Shown here piece by piece: positions 10,646-21,098 of a DNA stretch of 64,000 nt. The notes beneath the pieces are model-generated. The model worked only from the letters and a program-made list of their open reading frames with translations. It did no database searches and had not been told where the DNA came from. Positions within the stretch are counted from its first letter, which is position 1; each line of letters begins with the position of its first letter. The translations under genes were made by a program, and so were the position numbers. Origin of the DNA: Symbiotaphrina buchneri (lineage: Eukaryota; Ascomycota; Symbiotaphrinales; Symbiotaphrinaceae); contig BCIG01000022.1 in the NCBI GenBank assembly GCA_001599915.1, forward strand, positions 476,891 to 540,890, read 5' to 3'.

Positions 10646-11336
10646 ATCAAGGTGATTCTACTCTTTGACGTTGGGTTTGAGAGAACTAGCTGTTAATCAA
10701 GATTCCGTAGTTCTGTACAGCGCCAGTTTCTGGAACCGCATCCGAATAATCAGGGCCGGGATCGACTCGCAATACTTGGACGGGCCGAATGGCCACCTAA
10801 ATCAGGCGGCCAGCCATGAACGCGTTCGCACCGGCCATCGGAGAGGACGGCGGGCTGTCTTGGGAAACTCTCAATTTGCTTCCAAATCTTTCAACTCTAA
10901 GAATCTCAACACGAACATCATGATAGCTCAGCCAGATCACACTGCAGGTTAAGCATTTGTCAGGGATACAGTGTTTCGGACTCTTGGGACTTTGGATGGA
11001 GCCCTGGCAACTGCGAGTGCTGTGGAAAGGGGAGCCGCACATTCGACGACGTATCAGGCCGTGCATGGAGCGAGCTGCGTGCAGGTAGTTAGGAATGGAG
11101 ATGAGCGAGCGGAAGCTGGAGGCATTGTCAACAGGAATGCTAACAAACCAGGAGAGAGGGGTAAGGAGGAGTTGAAGGATAGTTCGAAGATTAAGAGACT
11201 GGATCAACGGCAACGGCAAAGGCAATGGCAACGGCAACGGCATGGCATGCATGGGCAGCGCTGTGACGGATTATGGAAGCTTCGTGCCATGATCCCAAAG
11301 CTGCCAAACGTCCTGCCACCAATATCCCCTTGAGAC
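10646..11336 (+). pseudogene. Second decayed unit of the unknown tandem family
   Basis: It starts with copy B of the 82-bp direct repeat at 10646-10728. A leader-like sequence at 10880-10920 (TTTCAACTCTAAGAAT) matches that at 9130. At 10918 it has ATG ATA GCT CAG, parallel to MAQ in the intact gene. The exon 2 equivalent is missing. The unit ends near 11262-11336 with a frame reading MIPKLPNVLPPISP. A degenerate CAACGG/CAATGG simple repeat at about 11205-11250 lies inside. The order of modules mirrors the 8610-9756 unit but most coding sequence is lost. Confidence 0.4.
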
Positions 11337-11906
11337 TGACATGAACCTATGGGTACAAATGTGTACGGAATGGGATGCCGCGAAATCGTCGTAAATGCTC
11401 GCTTTGTACAGAAGGCAGGAAATAACTAGATAGGTAGATAGATAGATACAGTATCCATCTCCCCCTGAACCCTCACAAAGTCGATGCTCACAAATTCCCT
11501 GCATGCACGCAGGTAGGCAGGCAGGTATCTCAGCTTTCATGAAGAGGTATCATCATTAAGTAATTATCCACATCCACAGCTCCTTAGTCTGAATCTATTA
11601 CCCTGGATGGACCTTTCACACGGACACTTTAGGTAGATCGAGACTTTGGATGCCGTCCAATCCATCTGTCCAACCATAGGAATTACCCAGGAACAGAGTT
11701 ATCGTGCGAGACAGCACGGATCAAAAAGGAGTGGTGCGTTGGTTGGTGGTATTATAAACAAGAGAAAGGAGGCATTTCCCATCCAAACAATAGCCAGTCG
11801 AGTGAGTATCCAAAACACCCAGAAATGACCCAGTCACGCATAAACAAAGCTGCACTCTCCACTCCCCTCACCTCCACCCACTATGTCTTCCCTCTCACCC
11901 CGCTCG
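11337..11906. other. Intergenic region with simple repeats
   Basis: This stretch holds GATA/GGTA-type repeats at about 11405-11450 and a GGCAGGCAGG run near 11512-11525. No coding sequence or RNA gene is supported. It lies downstream of the minus-strand DUF3405 gene. Confidence 0.5.
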
Positions 11907-14375
11907 TCACCGCGCTCCCTCCGTCACCGCCTCCTCAACAACCAATTCCACCTGCTTAACAGGATGCAACAACACCGGCGGGAGACACATCCTCCCCTCC
12001 CCCTCCTCGCCTCCCTCCTCCTCCTCTCCTCCTCCCCCATCAACCCTCTCGCCCAACCACCTCCTCCAAAGATTCCCCGCGAAACCGCTATTATAAAACC
12101 AGCTGGTCCCGCGGAAATTATGCTCGCGCTCACCAAAGACGCTGGTACGCGCACCCCCGGAGGCGCCGTTCCGGCCCGCATTGAAAACTGCAGAGGCATA
12201 GGCGGGCGGCCAGGCGCGGTCGATGTACACCGGGTGCGGCGCGTAGACGGCTTTGAGGCCGTGGTGCAGCGCGATGGAGGGCGCGTACATCTCGCTGAAC
12301 ATGCTGTGTTTGTGCAGCGCGGTTTCGAGGTGCATGGTGGCTAGCAGACGGCGGGAGAGACGCGAGGTCGTGATGATGGATGCGCGCCGCGGGGGGAGGG
12401 TCTTTTCTGGATGGGGAGGGGAACGGCCGCGTGGTGTGAGGGAGGGGGCGGTGAGGTTGTACCCCGTGACGTCGTCCGCGAGCAGCCATGTTGTCCCCGC
12501 CGGGTCGAAGAGCGGGTTCAGCGTGATCAGGTCCGCGGGCTCGCCGACGCCCCACGCGTAGCGGTCGCCGTCGTAGGACGTCGGCGAGGTGGGCGCAGCG
12601 CTGAGGTCGATGTCCTCGTTGGGCGGTGGCAGGGGGCCCCAGACGGGGGTATCGGCTTTGGGTTGGGCGGCGCCAGTAGTGCCGTGGTCGAGCGGGGCCC
12701 AGATATTGGCGGGAGTGTCGGTGCCCATCTCGGTGTGCACGCGGACCATCTGCGCGAAGTCGTCCCAGGAGCCGTGGACAGAGGGGATGTAGAAGCGCGA
12801 GGAGCGCTCCCAGAGTCCTTTTCGGGGTTGGGCGTCGGCGAAGGCTGCGAGGGCGCTGAAGAGCGCGTAGAAGTTGCCTGTGTATCGCACGTCCATCTCC
12901 CAGTGCCAGAAGAAGTCGTATTCCGGGTGCTCGTGCGCGAACCATTGCATCGGCATGAAGGTGCTGCGGTACACCCCGTGTACGGGTAACCCGCGGTACC
13001 AGGTCTCTTGTAGCCCGCCGTAGATGAAGCCCATCTGCCCTTCGGTCCAGAGTGTGCCCATGCCTTGGAACTCGGCGGGGAGCGAGGCGTTGAGGACTGC
13101 GGCGTAGGTGTCGTCGTCCGCCCAGATGGGGATGTCGTTGTTCTTGACGTGGATTAGGAAATGCACCGTGTACTCGCCGCCAGAAGCTAGGGATAGCTCG
13201 CTGATGAGCGCACGCAGATGGAGGATCGTTTCGGGCGTGTACTCGAAATCAGACCATGTGCGGAGCACAACCGCTGTCCGCGGTAGAAGCTTCTTCCCGG
13301 TAGGGCTGGTCTGGCTGGTGTGGGCTTGCTCTTCTGCAGCTTTAGCAGATGATGGCGCCGGCTTGAAGCGATGCTGATTCGAGTGGAGACACCGCTGTTG
13401 TACCTCGCCCCATCGTACATTTCTGAAATCCACTTCTGGTTCCTCTTTCCAGACATCATCTGCGTCCTCCCTTTCGCCATTTATTCCAGCACCGGTGCCT
13501 CCTCTTCGCTGGCTGTATCCATACCCATACGGCCCTAACCTGCCATACCGATCAAAACAGACGTCATCTCTTAGACCCAGCAAACCATGAGACCCCATGA
13601 TAGGTTCCGGGAACCCCTTCGGCACGCCAGGGTAGGCCTGCAGCTTTGGTATCCTGACCATTCCCGCCGCATCCAGAAAGCACTCGCTGACGGGTTCATA
13701 CTCTGCCAGATACGCCGCCGAGCTATAGTCCGGATAAGGATCAAAAGCACTGCTGGCGGGGAACGTCCTATTCCTCTTCTCCCACTCCTCTCCATTTCCA
13801 TCCCTCTCTGCAAGCGTCCTCGGTGCCGCCGCACTAGGCTCCTCCTCCCCCGAAGGAGGATACTCGGGCACATTCTCGCTCTTGGGCACCAGCGTCCGTA
13901 TGCCACCATAATACCTCTTCAAGAACGGAAACGCCTCCCAAGCCGCCGGCGGCGTAGGGCCATGGATACCTTCTAGCTCGACGCGCCGCGCCGACGCCCG
14001 GCTCAAGTGCACGAGGGTGAGAATGAACGCCGCGACGGCGAAGATGAGCGCTAAACATAGATAACGGATTGTCAGGTGCGGGAAGCGACATAGGATGTGC
14101 GGCCGCTGCTGCGGGCTGTGTGAGCTGCGGCTGCGGAATATGGGACGGTGCGAGAAACGTCGTGAGGAAGAGGGTGGAGATGGACTCGGGGTTGAGCTGC
14201 TCGTGTAGTCTGAGGAGGAGCTGGACTCGAGGGACGACCGAGATTGGCTGTGGCTGCTGCGCTTCTCGTGCATGGGAGGCGTGTGGTCGAGTGAGGAATG
14301 TCCTGAATGTGAAGGGAGAGAGGAGTAGGATGTTCGCCGCGGTCGGAGTGGGTTAAAAGAGGAGATATTGACCAT
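11907..14375 (-). CDS. DUF3405 family type II membrane protein
   Basis: This is a single-exon gene of 822 residues. I start it at ATG 14375 (MVNISSFNPL); an in-frame Met at 14501 would add 42 residues with no similarity. The N-terminus is a Ser/Arg-rich cytosolic tail, followed by one membrane segment at about 104-124 (YLCLALIFAVAAFILTLVHL). A lumenal domain with the DUF3405 hallmarks comes next: TAVVLRTWSDFEYTP, IHVKNND, MQWFAHEHPEYDFFWHWEMD and FYIPSVHGSWDDF. The C-terminal part has GTSWFYN and MCLPPVLLHPVK. The layout resembles Golgi glycosyltransferases, and the EMDVR acidic motif fits a nucleotide-sugar enzyme, but no activity is established for the family. A Gly/Glu-rich insertion sits near the C-terminus. 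Confidence 0.85.
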   Translation of the reverse strand: MVNISSFNPLRPRRTSYSSLPSHSGHSSLDHTPPMHEKRSSHSQSRSSLESSSSSDYTSSSTPSPSPPSSSRRFSHRPIFRSRSSHSPQQRPHILCRFPHLTIRYLCLALIFAVAAFILTLVHLSRASARRVELEGIHGPTPPAAWEAFPFLKRYYGGIRTLVPKSENVPEYPPSGEEEPSAAAPRTLAERDGNGEEWEKRNRTFPASSAFDPYPDYSSAAYLAEYEPVSECFLDAAGMVRIPKLQAYPGVPKGFPEPIMGSHGLLGLRDDVCFDRYGRLGPYGYGYSQRRGGTGAGINGEREDADDVWKEEPEVDFRNVRWGEVQQRCLHSNQHRFKPAPSSAKAAEEQAHTSQTSPTGKKLLPRTAVVLRTWSDFEYTPETILHLRALISELSLASGGEYTVHFLIHVKNNDIPIWADDDTYAAVLNASLPAEFQGMGTLWTEGQMGFIYGGLQETWYRGLPVHGVYRSTFMPMQWFAHEHPEYDFFWHWEMDVRYTGNFYALFSALAAFADAQPRKGLWERSSRFYIPSVHGSWDDFAQMVRVHTEMGTDTPANIWAPLDHGTTGAAQPKADTPVWGPLPPPNEDIDLSAAPTSPTSYDGDRYAWGVGEPADLITLNPLFDPAGTTWLLADDVTGYNLTAPSLTPRGRSPPHPEKTLPPRRASIITTSRLSRRLLATMHLETALHKHSMFSEMYAPSIALHHGLKAVYAPHPVYIDRAWPPAYASAVFNAGRNGASGGARTSVFGEREHNFRGTSWFYNSGFAGNLWRRWLGERVDGGGGEEEEGGEEGEGRMCLPPVLLHPVKQVELVVEEAVTEGAR

Positions 14376-15540
14376 TTTGGCGGCGACGGCGAGGAGGACT
14401 GTGACTGGTAGAAGCACGCGACCGCGCGCGCAGCGATATCGAATCCAAAAACCGCACTTCGTGAGAATATTATGTTCGAGCAAAAGAGCGAAGGAAGACA
14501 CCTAGATTGGCTTGCTACCCTGCCAAAAAACGAAAACTGTCAGCTGCTGTCTCATTCCCCTCGCTGCGGGAATCCAGGGTCATTAAGCTTCCTAGTGTCG
14601 CATGGCCCGAATTCCTCGCCAGGGGCTCGGAGAAAATACGGCGGGTTGCTAAACCCCTTCCGGCCTGACGTACCTCGATGCCAGTAACAATCCAAGAAGA
14701 ATGCGAGCACAATCAAGCATCAACGGTCATTCCAGCGTGCTCATCATCGTCGCAATCATGCATCCGATAGCCAACGTCCAAAAACTCGTCAATTGACAGG
14801 AGGTGTGGTTGTGGAGAAATGGGGAATTGGCTGTGTTCCCGTTGAGCGGGTAAAGGGCCAAGAGGGCCTCGAACGACAAGGGGGCGGCAATTGTTTATTT
14901 TTCTCTTCCCGCACGGCAGAGGGCGCTATACCGCGTTTGGGATGGTGGTTTGGCTCGTCGCTGTGTGACAACCGCCGCGGAGAACCGTAGCTGCCCGCTT
15001 ATTGGCCAGTGCGCTCCGCACAGTTGATAGCCAAAAGCCACAAAGGCTCTTGTGTAAGGGTACAACCACTCCGTCATCGACGATCATCAACCTCAGGAGG
15101 ACTCCTGATATTATGCCGATTAATTACGTACGTCCTTCATCCCGCGTATCTAATTACCGAGATGATGCACGTATTACGACGAAACAACCTCAGTAAATGA
15201 CGAGATGAGATACGGTCCCACAGCGGCATTGACCGCTCCCTGCTGCATCACTGCATCACAGGCTGAGAGACAAGGTTACGGTGTATGTGTATGGACGAAG
15301 AATCGGCTGTATCATTCTAGCAATGCAGAGACTAAAAAGGCAAGATCATCAAATCTCCTGCAACACCATCGCCTCTATGTATGCGAGTATGCGTGTATGC
15401 GGAACCAGAAACAGCAAGAGATTGCTCATCAAATCCCGTTTTGCCTGCGCCGCGCCCGCTGGAAGAAGCCGTAAGATCTCTGTGTATGAAAAAAAGACAT
15501 TTCTCATTCCCAGTCATGACAGTATCCTCGGTGAGTAGGT
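14376..15540. other. Intergenic region, no supported gene
   Basis: Only short scattered frames without motifs are present. The left end should hold the DUF3405 promoter and the right end the 3' end of the DUF5519 gene. I see no RNA gene or repeat of note. Confidence 0.5.
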
Positions 15541-16551
15541 TCAATGATCTCCAGCCCGCAGATGCTCTGTTGCCGTCTTGATCAGCGGAACGGGCCTGTG
15601 CTCCGTCGAGTTCTCCTCGTTATTCTTGGCTGGCGCGCCTGGTCTCTGGCTCCCGGGACCGTAGTTCTGGCTCTTCTTCGCTTTCTCGTCTTTCTCTGCT
15701 ACCACCCTCTCCTCTTTCGGCCGTCCCATCTCATCGAGCGCGCTCTTGCCTCCAACCCACCACGCCGCCGCGTGCACAACTCTCATGACAACGTCGACCT
15801 CCTCCTCATTGCGGGGTGCATACACCATCAAGAACCCTTCCGGGACGAAGCGGCTCAGCCAGCCTCCTCTGGCAAGCGGATGTCTCTGGCCCCAGCCCTT
15901 CTCGATGACCACCTTCGCATCCGCCGGGTGCAGCGTCACATGCATACTGCCATCGGACGGGTGCGCGTGGACGATCTCGCCGTTACACGTGCGCGTGCGG
16001 ACGTAGTTCGGATCTGAGATGAACAGCCCCGCCGTGTGCTTCTCGAAACAGGATGTGCCTTCCTTCAACAGGGAGTTGTGTGATGCCATGCCCTTGATCT
16101 CTTTCGATAGCCGCTCGAAGATCTCCTTCGATGAGCGTTCAGTTATCTGACGCTGCGGCGCGATGCCCTTGACGAGCGGCCTCTCGCCCTGGCGCTCTGG
16201 GAAGGTGGAGCTGGTGAGGAAGCCTGTTTGGGGTTCGATATCCGCGTGGAGAGGAGGTGGTGTATAGGGGTTGTGGAGAGCGAACAGGCGGAGGAAGACG
16301 ATCCGCACATAACCCATGGGCGTTGCGGGCGTGCCGCCGGGCCCGAGGGAGATGAAGTCTTGATAGTCGCGGTAGATGAGGATCGAAAGAATGAGGAGCG
16401 TGGTTGAGGCGAGTGGGTATTTGTAGACATCGAGCAGCTTCGTCGAGCTGTCGAGCAGGTCGTTGGAGTAGGCTAGGAAGCCGTGCGAGCCGTCGAAGGA
16501 CATTGTGGAGTTGATGGGAGGAGGTGCAGTGTAGATTTCCGGCATTGACAT
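15541..16551 (-). CDS. Luciferase-domain (DUF5519) protein with N-terminal membrane segment
   Basis: This is an intronless gene of 336 residues starting at 16551 in a good context (CACCATGTCA). An upstream in-frame Met at 16635 is less likely because the duplicated leader begins there. Residues near 40-60 (YPLASTTLLILSILIYRDYQ) form a hydrophobic segment. The conserved domain follows: RTRTCNGEIVHAHPSDGSMH, LHPADAKVVIEKGWGQRHPL, VPEGFLMVYAPRNEEEVDVV and AAAWWVGG. This is the fungal luciferase-like domain DUF5519. The name is historical and no light-producing activity is implied. The C-terminal 60 residues are charged and probably disordered. Function is unknown. Confidence 0.75.
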   Translation of the reverse strand: MSMPEIYTAPPPINSTMSFDGSHGFLAYSNDLLDSSTKLLDVYKYPLASTTLLILSILIYRDYQDFISLGPGGTPATPMGYVRIVFLRLFALHNPYTPPPLHADIEPQTGFLTSSTFPERQGERPLVKGIAPQRQITERSSKEIFERLSKEIKGMASHNSLLKEGTSCFEKHTAGLFISDPNYVRTRTCNGEIVHAHPSDGSMHVTLHPADAKVVIEKGWGQRHPLARGGWLSRFVPEGFLMVYAPRNEEEVDVVMRVVHAAAWWVGGKSALDEMGRPKEERVVAEKDEKAKKSQNYGPGSQRPGAPAKNNEENSTEHRPVPLIKTATEHLRAGDH

Positions 16552-16582
16552 GGTGAGAATGTGACTGAGAGAGGGAGAGGGG

Positions 16583-16790
16583 TCGAGAGGTTTAAGAAGT
16601 GAATCAATGTCCCTGAACGCACGGGCAGTAAGCACTTGCTAGGAGGCTCAATCCGCCGTCAACAATACGAAGGAAGAGGTCGAGCTCGAGGTTCAAAGAG
16701 GTGAATGAGTGTGGCTGGGGCGCACGGGCAGTAAGCAATTGCTAGGCTCGATCCGCGGTCAGCAGCAGGACGCCGCTCTTATCCGCACAA
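16583..16790. repeat. Imperfect tandem duplication, period 103 bp
   Basis: The stretch around 16619-16650 (CGCACGGGCAGTAAGCACTT) recurs at 16722-16750 as CGCACGGGCAGTAAGCAATT. Flanking words are shared on both sides: GGTCGAG, AGAAGTGAAT versus AGAGGTGAAT, and CAATCCGCCGTCA versus CGATCCGCGGTCA. The duplication lies directly upstream of the DUF5519 start, so it sits in that gene's leader or promoter. Confidence 0.85.
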
Positions 16791-18347
16791 AGATCCCGTG
16801 AGGCCGTAGGCGCAAACGAATAAGTGCCTGTGCTTCCTAAACGGCAGTGAGTAGCAGAAGAAGGGTGCACCGAGCCAACTCGTATCTTTCCGCGATGAGA
16901 CTTTGGCTGGAGACTGGAGTGTTGGGGGCCACCCCTTGTACTTAAACAGACAGACCGGCTTTCCCGTCTTAGCGCAGCCTGCCAGGGCAAGATGGGAAAT
17001 GCGGGAATGGGAAGATGGGAAAAATGCGAAAGAGGGTGCTAATCATTCCGTCGTCATGTGGGGGCTGTTTGGGGCCAGATGTCACAAAAAGGCAAGATCA
17101 TATCCCATCTGTCACTGACCGGAAGGAAAAGACGGGCTTCGTACCCTTTGGTGCTTCTCAGCCGCGCGATCTCGATTGCTTTTCTTGCGTCGTGAAACTG
17201 ATTGGTTGTGCGGAGGAGGCTCGTTGCTCCGCTTGGATTGGGAACGGGCAACGTCACTGCTTTCTGGCACTTTTTGTTGTGTCACGCTTCTCGCACTGGC
17301 CAGTTCTTAGGTACTGCATGCCGTACGAAGGCATGAACAGGCGAAGCCAGCTCGGAAACAGTCCGGCCTGCGTCTGCTTTGGCCTTTGGCAACTGCACAT
17401 CCCATGTTCCACGAGGATAATGATTGGATGGATGCGACTGCAGCGCACAGGGCGCAGGGGCTCGTCCGGCATGTGCGCTGACGGGCCACTGACGTCGGTG
17501 CTCTTGCTTCTCGCTAGCTGATGGACCGAAGAATGGGGGCGGTTTAGAACAGAAAGGGAATATGTCTTGCCGCTTTATGGGAAGAGGCGGTATGCCGTCA
17601 TTTGCACAGAACGGCAAGAGAACCAGGACTTCATCCTGTCGCGTTAAAGGGGAAGGATTGCAATGTTGTTCATGTTTACTTCTTTGGAGAGGATCCCGCT
17701 CCTTTTGTTTTTCGTCGTTCAGGGGATGGGAATAGATGATGGTTTGAAGACCATAGGCAGGCAGACGCAGCAAAGAACCGCACCAGTTATAACGGACTCG
17801 ATTACAATGTTATGTACAGCAGCAGGTGTATCTGTACAGTCCAAGTGTAACAACACACTCCGAGAAAGCAAACATTCGCTGCATGCACAGACACAACCAT
17901 CAATAGCCTGCCGTCTATCGTGCACACACCAGTCAGTTCAGTATGCCACCGAATGAACGAATGATGTTATCCTCTGCTAGGGTATCGTCGTTGAAGACTG
18001 CAGAGGGCTCCACCAACAATGCTCCGTCGGTTATGCCAATCCTCCTCAACTCCCTGAAAACATGCGATCCGCGCCATGCAAGCCTTGCTCGCTAAATGCA
18101 AATTATAACACAACTCAGAATGCCGGTCTCTCCTTTTATATCTATCATGCCAACAAGTATTTCGGTCCCTCACGTATCGCATTGCCCGGACGGGATGTAC
18201 GGCCATGGCTGGATGCCGGGTTGTTGAAACCTTCTTGTCCCATAGCGCATCGCAGTCTGACCAACAAGCCGTGGACGGGCGTCGGAAACCAGACCTCAAG
18301 GTGAGGCATCTAGATAAGAATACGATGCAGAAATCGCAATGACAGGT
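16791..18347. other. Intergenic region, no supported gene
   Basis: About 1.5 kb between the DUF5519 leader and the kinase gene 3' end. Several frames of 60 to 168 codons are present on both strands, but none shows a motif, coherent splice signals or protein-like composition. Confidence 0.45.
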
Positions 18348-19964
18348 CTAGGCGTCCTGCGCCCATCTCCGTTCTCTTATCGGCATCTCTCTGCCTTCTC
18401 GTTCGCGAGTCCCGTCCTTTTCGTCTCGCCATGCCCAGTACTCGCCAAGGCGGATCTCGGCATAGGAAGCGTAATCGAAGTCTATTTGTGAGATTGTGGC
18501 TTGGATGAGAGCCCATACACCCCTGGAGTGCGATGCCGGTCAGCATCATAGACAGTTTGAAGGTGAACGGGGACCATCACAACTGTTCAAGTCAAAGCAT
18601 ATGGGAAGAGGGATGACTTACCAATAGAAGCCTGGGACACCGCGGAAAAAATCAACCTCTTCGAACAGACGATTGACCTCCGCATCCAGGTCTACGGATC
18701 TCTGTGACGGGGCGTGTGAGTAATAGCTCTGTATGTATTCCCGAAGGAAGGCTTTCCGCTGTGACCGTGTCGGAAGAGCGTTGAAATCGCAATCGAAACC
18801 ACCCCATTCGGCGAAATGGTTGGCAATATCGAAGGCCGGAGGTGAAGGAGTGGCATATCTAGAGACGAATCAGCATTGACAGCTCGGAAGATAAGATTGC
18901 TGTGATTGCATGAAGATGGCATACTCGTAATCAATGAAGTGTACAGTCTCCACATCTGCGTCCCTTTTCTCATTTTCCGCATGGGGCATGATGATAACAT
19001 TGCCGCTCAACAAGTCGCAATGAGCAAACACAATCTGAGAGAATTGGCCATCAGCTTCCGCACTCTGGATTGAAGGATGTTTCTTACCCCGTCCTTGCCC
19101 AAGCCTTGTGTATCTCGCAGTTCCTGAGCCAGCTTATCCAACTCCTTCTCTAATATTGCGTTTCTCTTCTTCTCTGCTTCTGTCCCTGCTGGGAGCGCAC
19201 CGACCCATTTCTGCATTATGGTCCAAAGATTCGGCTTCGGCTTCCCAGGAGCGATATCCGGAACTTGATGTTTCATTGCACCATTTATGCAGCCCTTCAA
19301 CGGTGTCCCAGTCGATACGGGGTCTATGTATGCGCTGTTCTCTATCGCGGAAGCAACCGGAAGACGAGCGTGCCATTCCGCCAATCTCCGGGCCACGCCG
19401 CGGTAGACGGGTGCAAGTCGAAGATCTTCTGGCGTGCAGACACGGCCGCGCATAAACTCGTAGATTAAACCGTTCTGGAAGCGTGCGAGCAGGCGAGGTG
19501 CTAGGTTGTAGCGAGCGAGAAGGGAGTGGGAGGTGGTCTCCTCTGGTAGGGTGTCATTGTCAGTGATGGGTCCCAATGCTGCTCCTCCCATTAAATAAAC
19601 GTACTCTCCCGGTCTATCAGAATATCTGTCCCTTCGCCATATGCTCTTAGCAGTAGAGCTCCTTCGTCGATCTCTTCTTCCGAAGCGCCGGGGGTCCGCT
19701 TCACGGCCTTGAGGAGCTGATGCATCATCAGCAAAGATCGGAAACGTATTGAAGTGACGGCAATGGCCGCAGGATTGTCCTTACGGTGTTCGTGATGCCC
19801 TCGGTGAACCGAATGAATTCTACTTTCCCTGGTGTGCTACCCCACTCCGGATATAATGCTAGTACAAGCTTCAACGCGGAATTGGTGGAATCGGAATTCG
19901 AGTGACTGAGCGGTATATATCGCAGCTCATCGCTGGATTTGGTGCGTATGGCAGAAGGCGACAT
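18348..19964 (-). CDS. Ethanolamine/choline kinase
   Basis: It should catalyse the first step of the Kennedy pathway, ATP-dependent phosphorylation of ethanolamine or choline in the cytosol. Six exons (19785-19964, 19605-19716, 19088-19542, 18925-19034, 18622-18858, 18348-18522) encode 422 residues, and all five intron phases close. Motifs in order are GITNTLLKA (ATP loop), ALLLRAYGEGTDILIDREKE, HSLLARYNLAPRLLARF, the Brenner motif HCDLLSGN with catalytic D256, and HFIDYEYA with metal-binding D284. The C-terminus has SQIDFDYASYAEIR. The GITN form and C-terminal DFDY motif fit ethanolamine kinase slightly better than choline kinase. Substrate preference cannot be read from sequence with certainty. 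Confidence 0.9.
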
Positions 19965-21098
19965 TGTGTGCGGAGTTGGTGCTTGTGGCTATGAATAATA
20001 ATGAGCGGTGTTGAAGCGACACTTTGAGGAGTGTCCTCCGGTCAGGGGAAACGAGGCGGTCAACGGTCACAGAGTGGGGCTTCTCCACCGCTAGCATTGA
20101 AGGCGATTGATGTTGCAAACAAGGATAGTTGGGATCAATGTTGAATTAGGTACAGACACCTCGTATAGAGATGGTTGAGCGGCGCTTTGTGAGGGAATGA
20201 GAGCAAATCATGTTATTGCGCGTCTCTTCGTCCGGCTCTTTGAGTGGGAGATGGTGCGCGGTTGAGAGGCACATGGGATGGAGAGAGGCCACCAACAAGC
20301 GAGCCCGATGTCATGAGCGGACACGCTAGCTTCATTGGGACTTTCAGGCTTGACTGCCCTTGTCCAGCACTTGACAGGTGACATTGATAGAATACAATTT
20401 CTCAGGCATATTTCGTACGAAGGAACATAGCGGATGGATACTTGCTTATTCTGCGATCTACAGTTCATGATTATCTTGATGTTGGTTTCTCTCATCCAAA
20501 AGGGGTCCGATCACGGATCTCTCTCCCTTGGTCTATCGCAGACTCGCAGTTCGGCTAGCAAATCTAGCCTGTTTCTATCGGGTTCCGCCAATAATCAATC
20601 ATTATGGAAAGTGTGCACGTGACTGTACAGTAAGTATTCACTGCGACTTTCCAACATTCAAAACACGAAGTAAATATGAGAATAAGCATTGCTGTAGGAG
20701 TTGGTGAATTTCAGGAGTAGCACTTTCGCTGTTCATTGTACATCCCTATTATCATCTATCTACTCCACCAATTCCCTTGAGCTACATCACGTGATAGAAG
20801 GTGTTCCCCTTATCGCGGCTACGCTTTGACGGACGGGATCTTATCTACGGCAAACTCTCCCTTTTGGATATCAGCCATATCAGCCCGGGGAAACGAAGCC
20901 AATCATTGCTGGAGGAGACCCCCGATAAGCCTTATGATTTGTTTCTCCTCGGCTTGGCTCTTTCCATCTTGCATTCCGTCATATCTGCTGAATTGTGCTG
21001 CCCTCTCCGATCTCTTGGCGCATCCTACATCCAGTTCCCAGGGACCTCCGACATGACGGTCATGCCAAACCGCCGCTGCAGAGGCGCCGCCAGCAGCA
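19965..21098. other. Divergent intergenic region between kinase and chloride channel
   Basis: This stretch separates the starts of two genes transcribed away from each other and should carry both promoters. No open frame has recognisable content. I could not single out a reliable regulatory site. Confidence 0.5.

Noticed and set aside
12130-12945. Second minus-strand frame of 271 codons
   Set aside because: It is a shifted frame inside the DUF3405 gene, with Arg/Pro-rich artificial composition.
12411-12989. Plus-strand open frame of 192 codons
   Set aside because: It lies antisense to the well-supported DUF3405 gene, where third-position GC bias keeps the reverse frame open. Composition is Gly/Arg/Val-rich and unlike real proteins.
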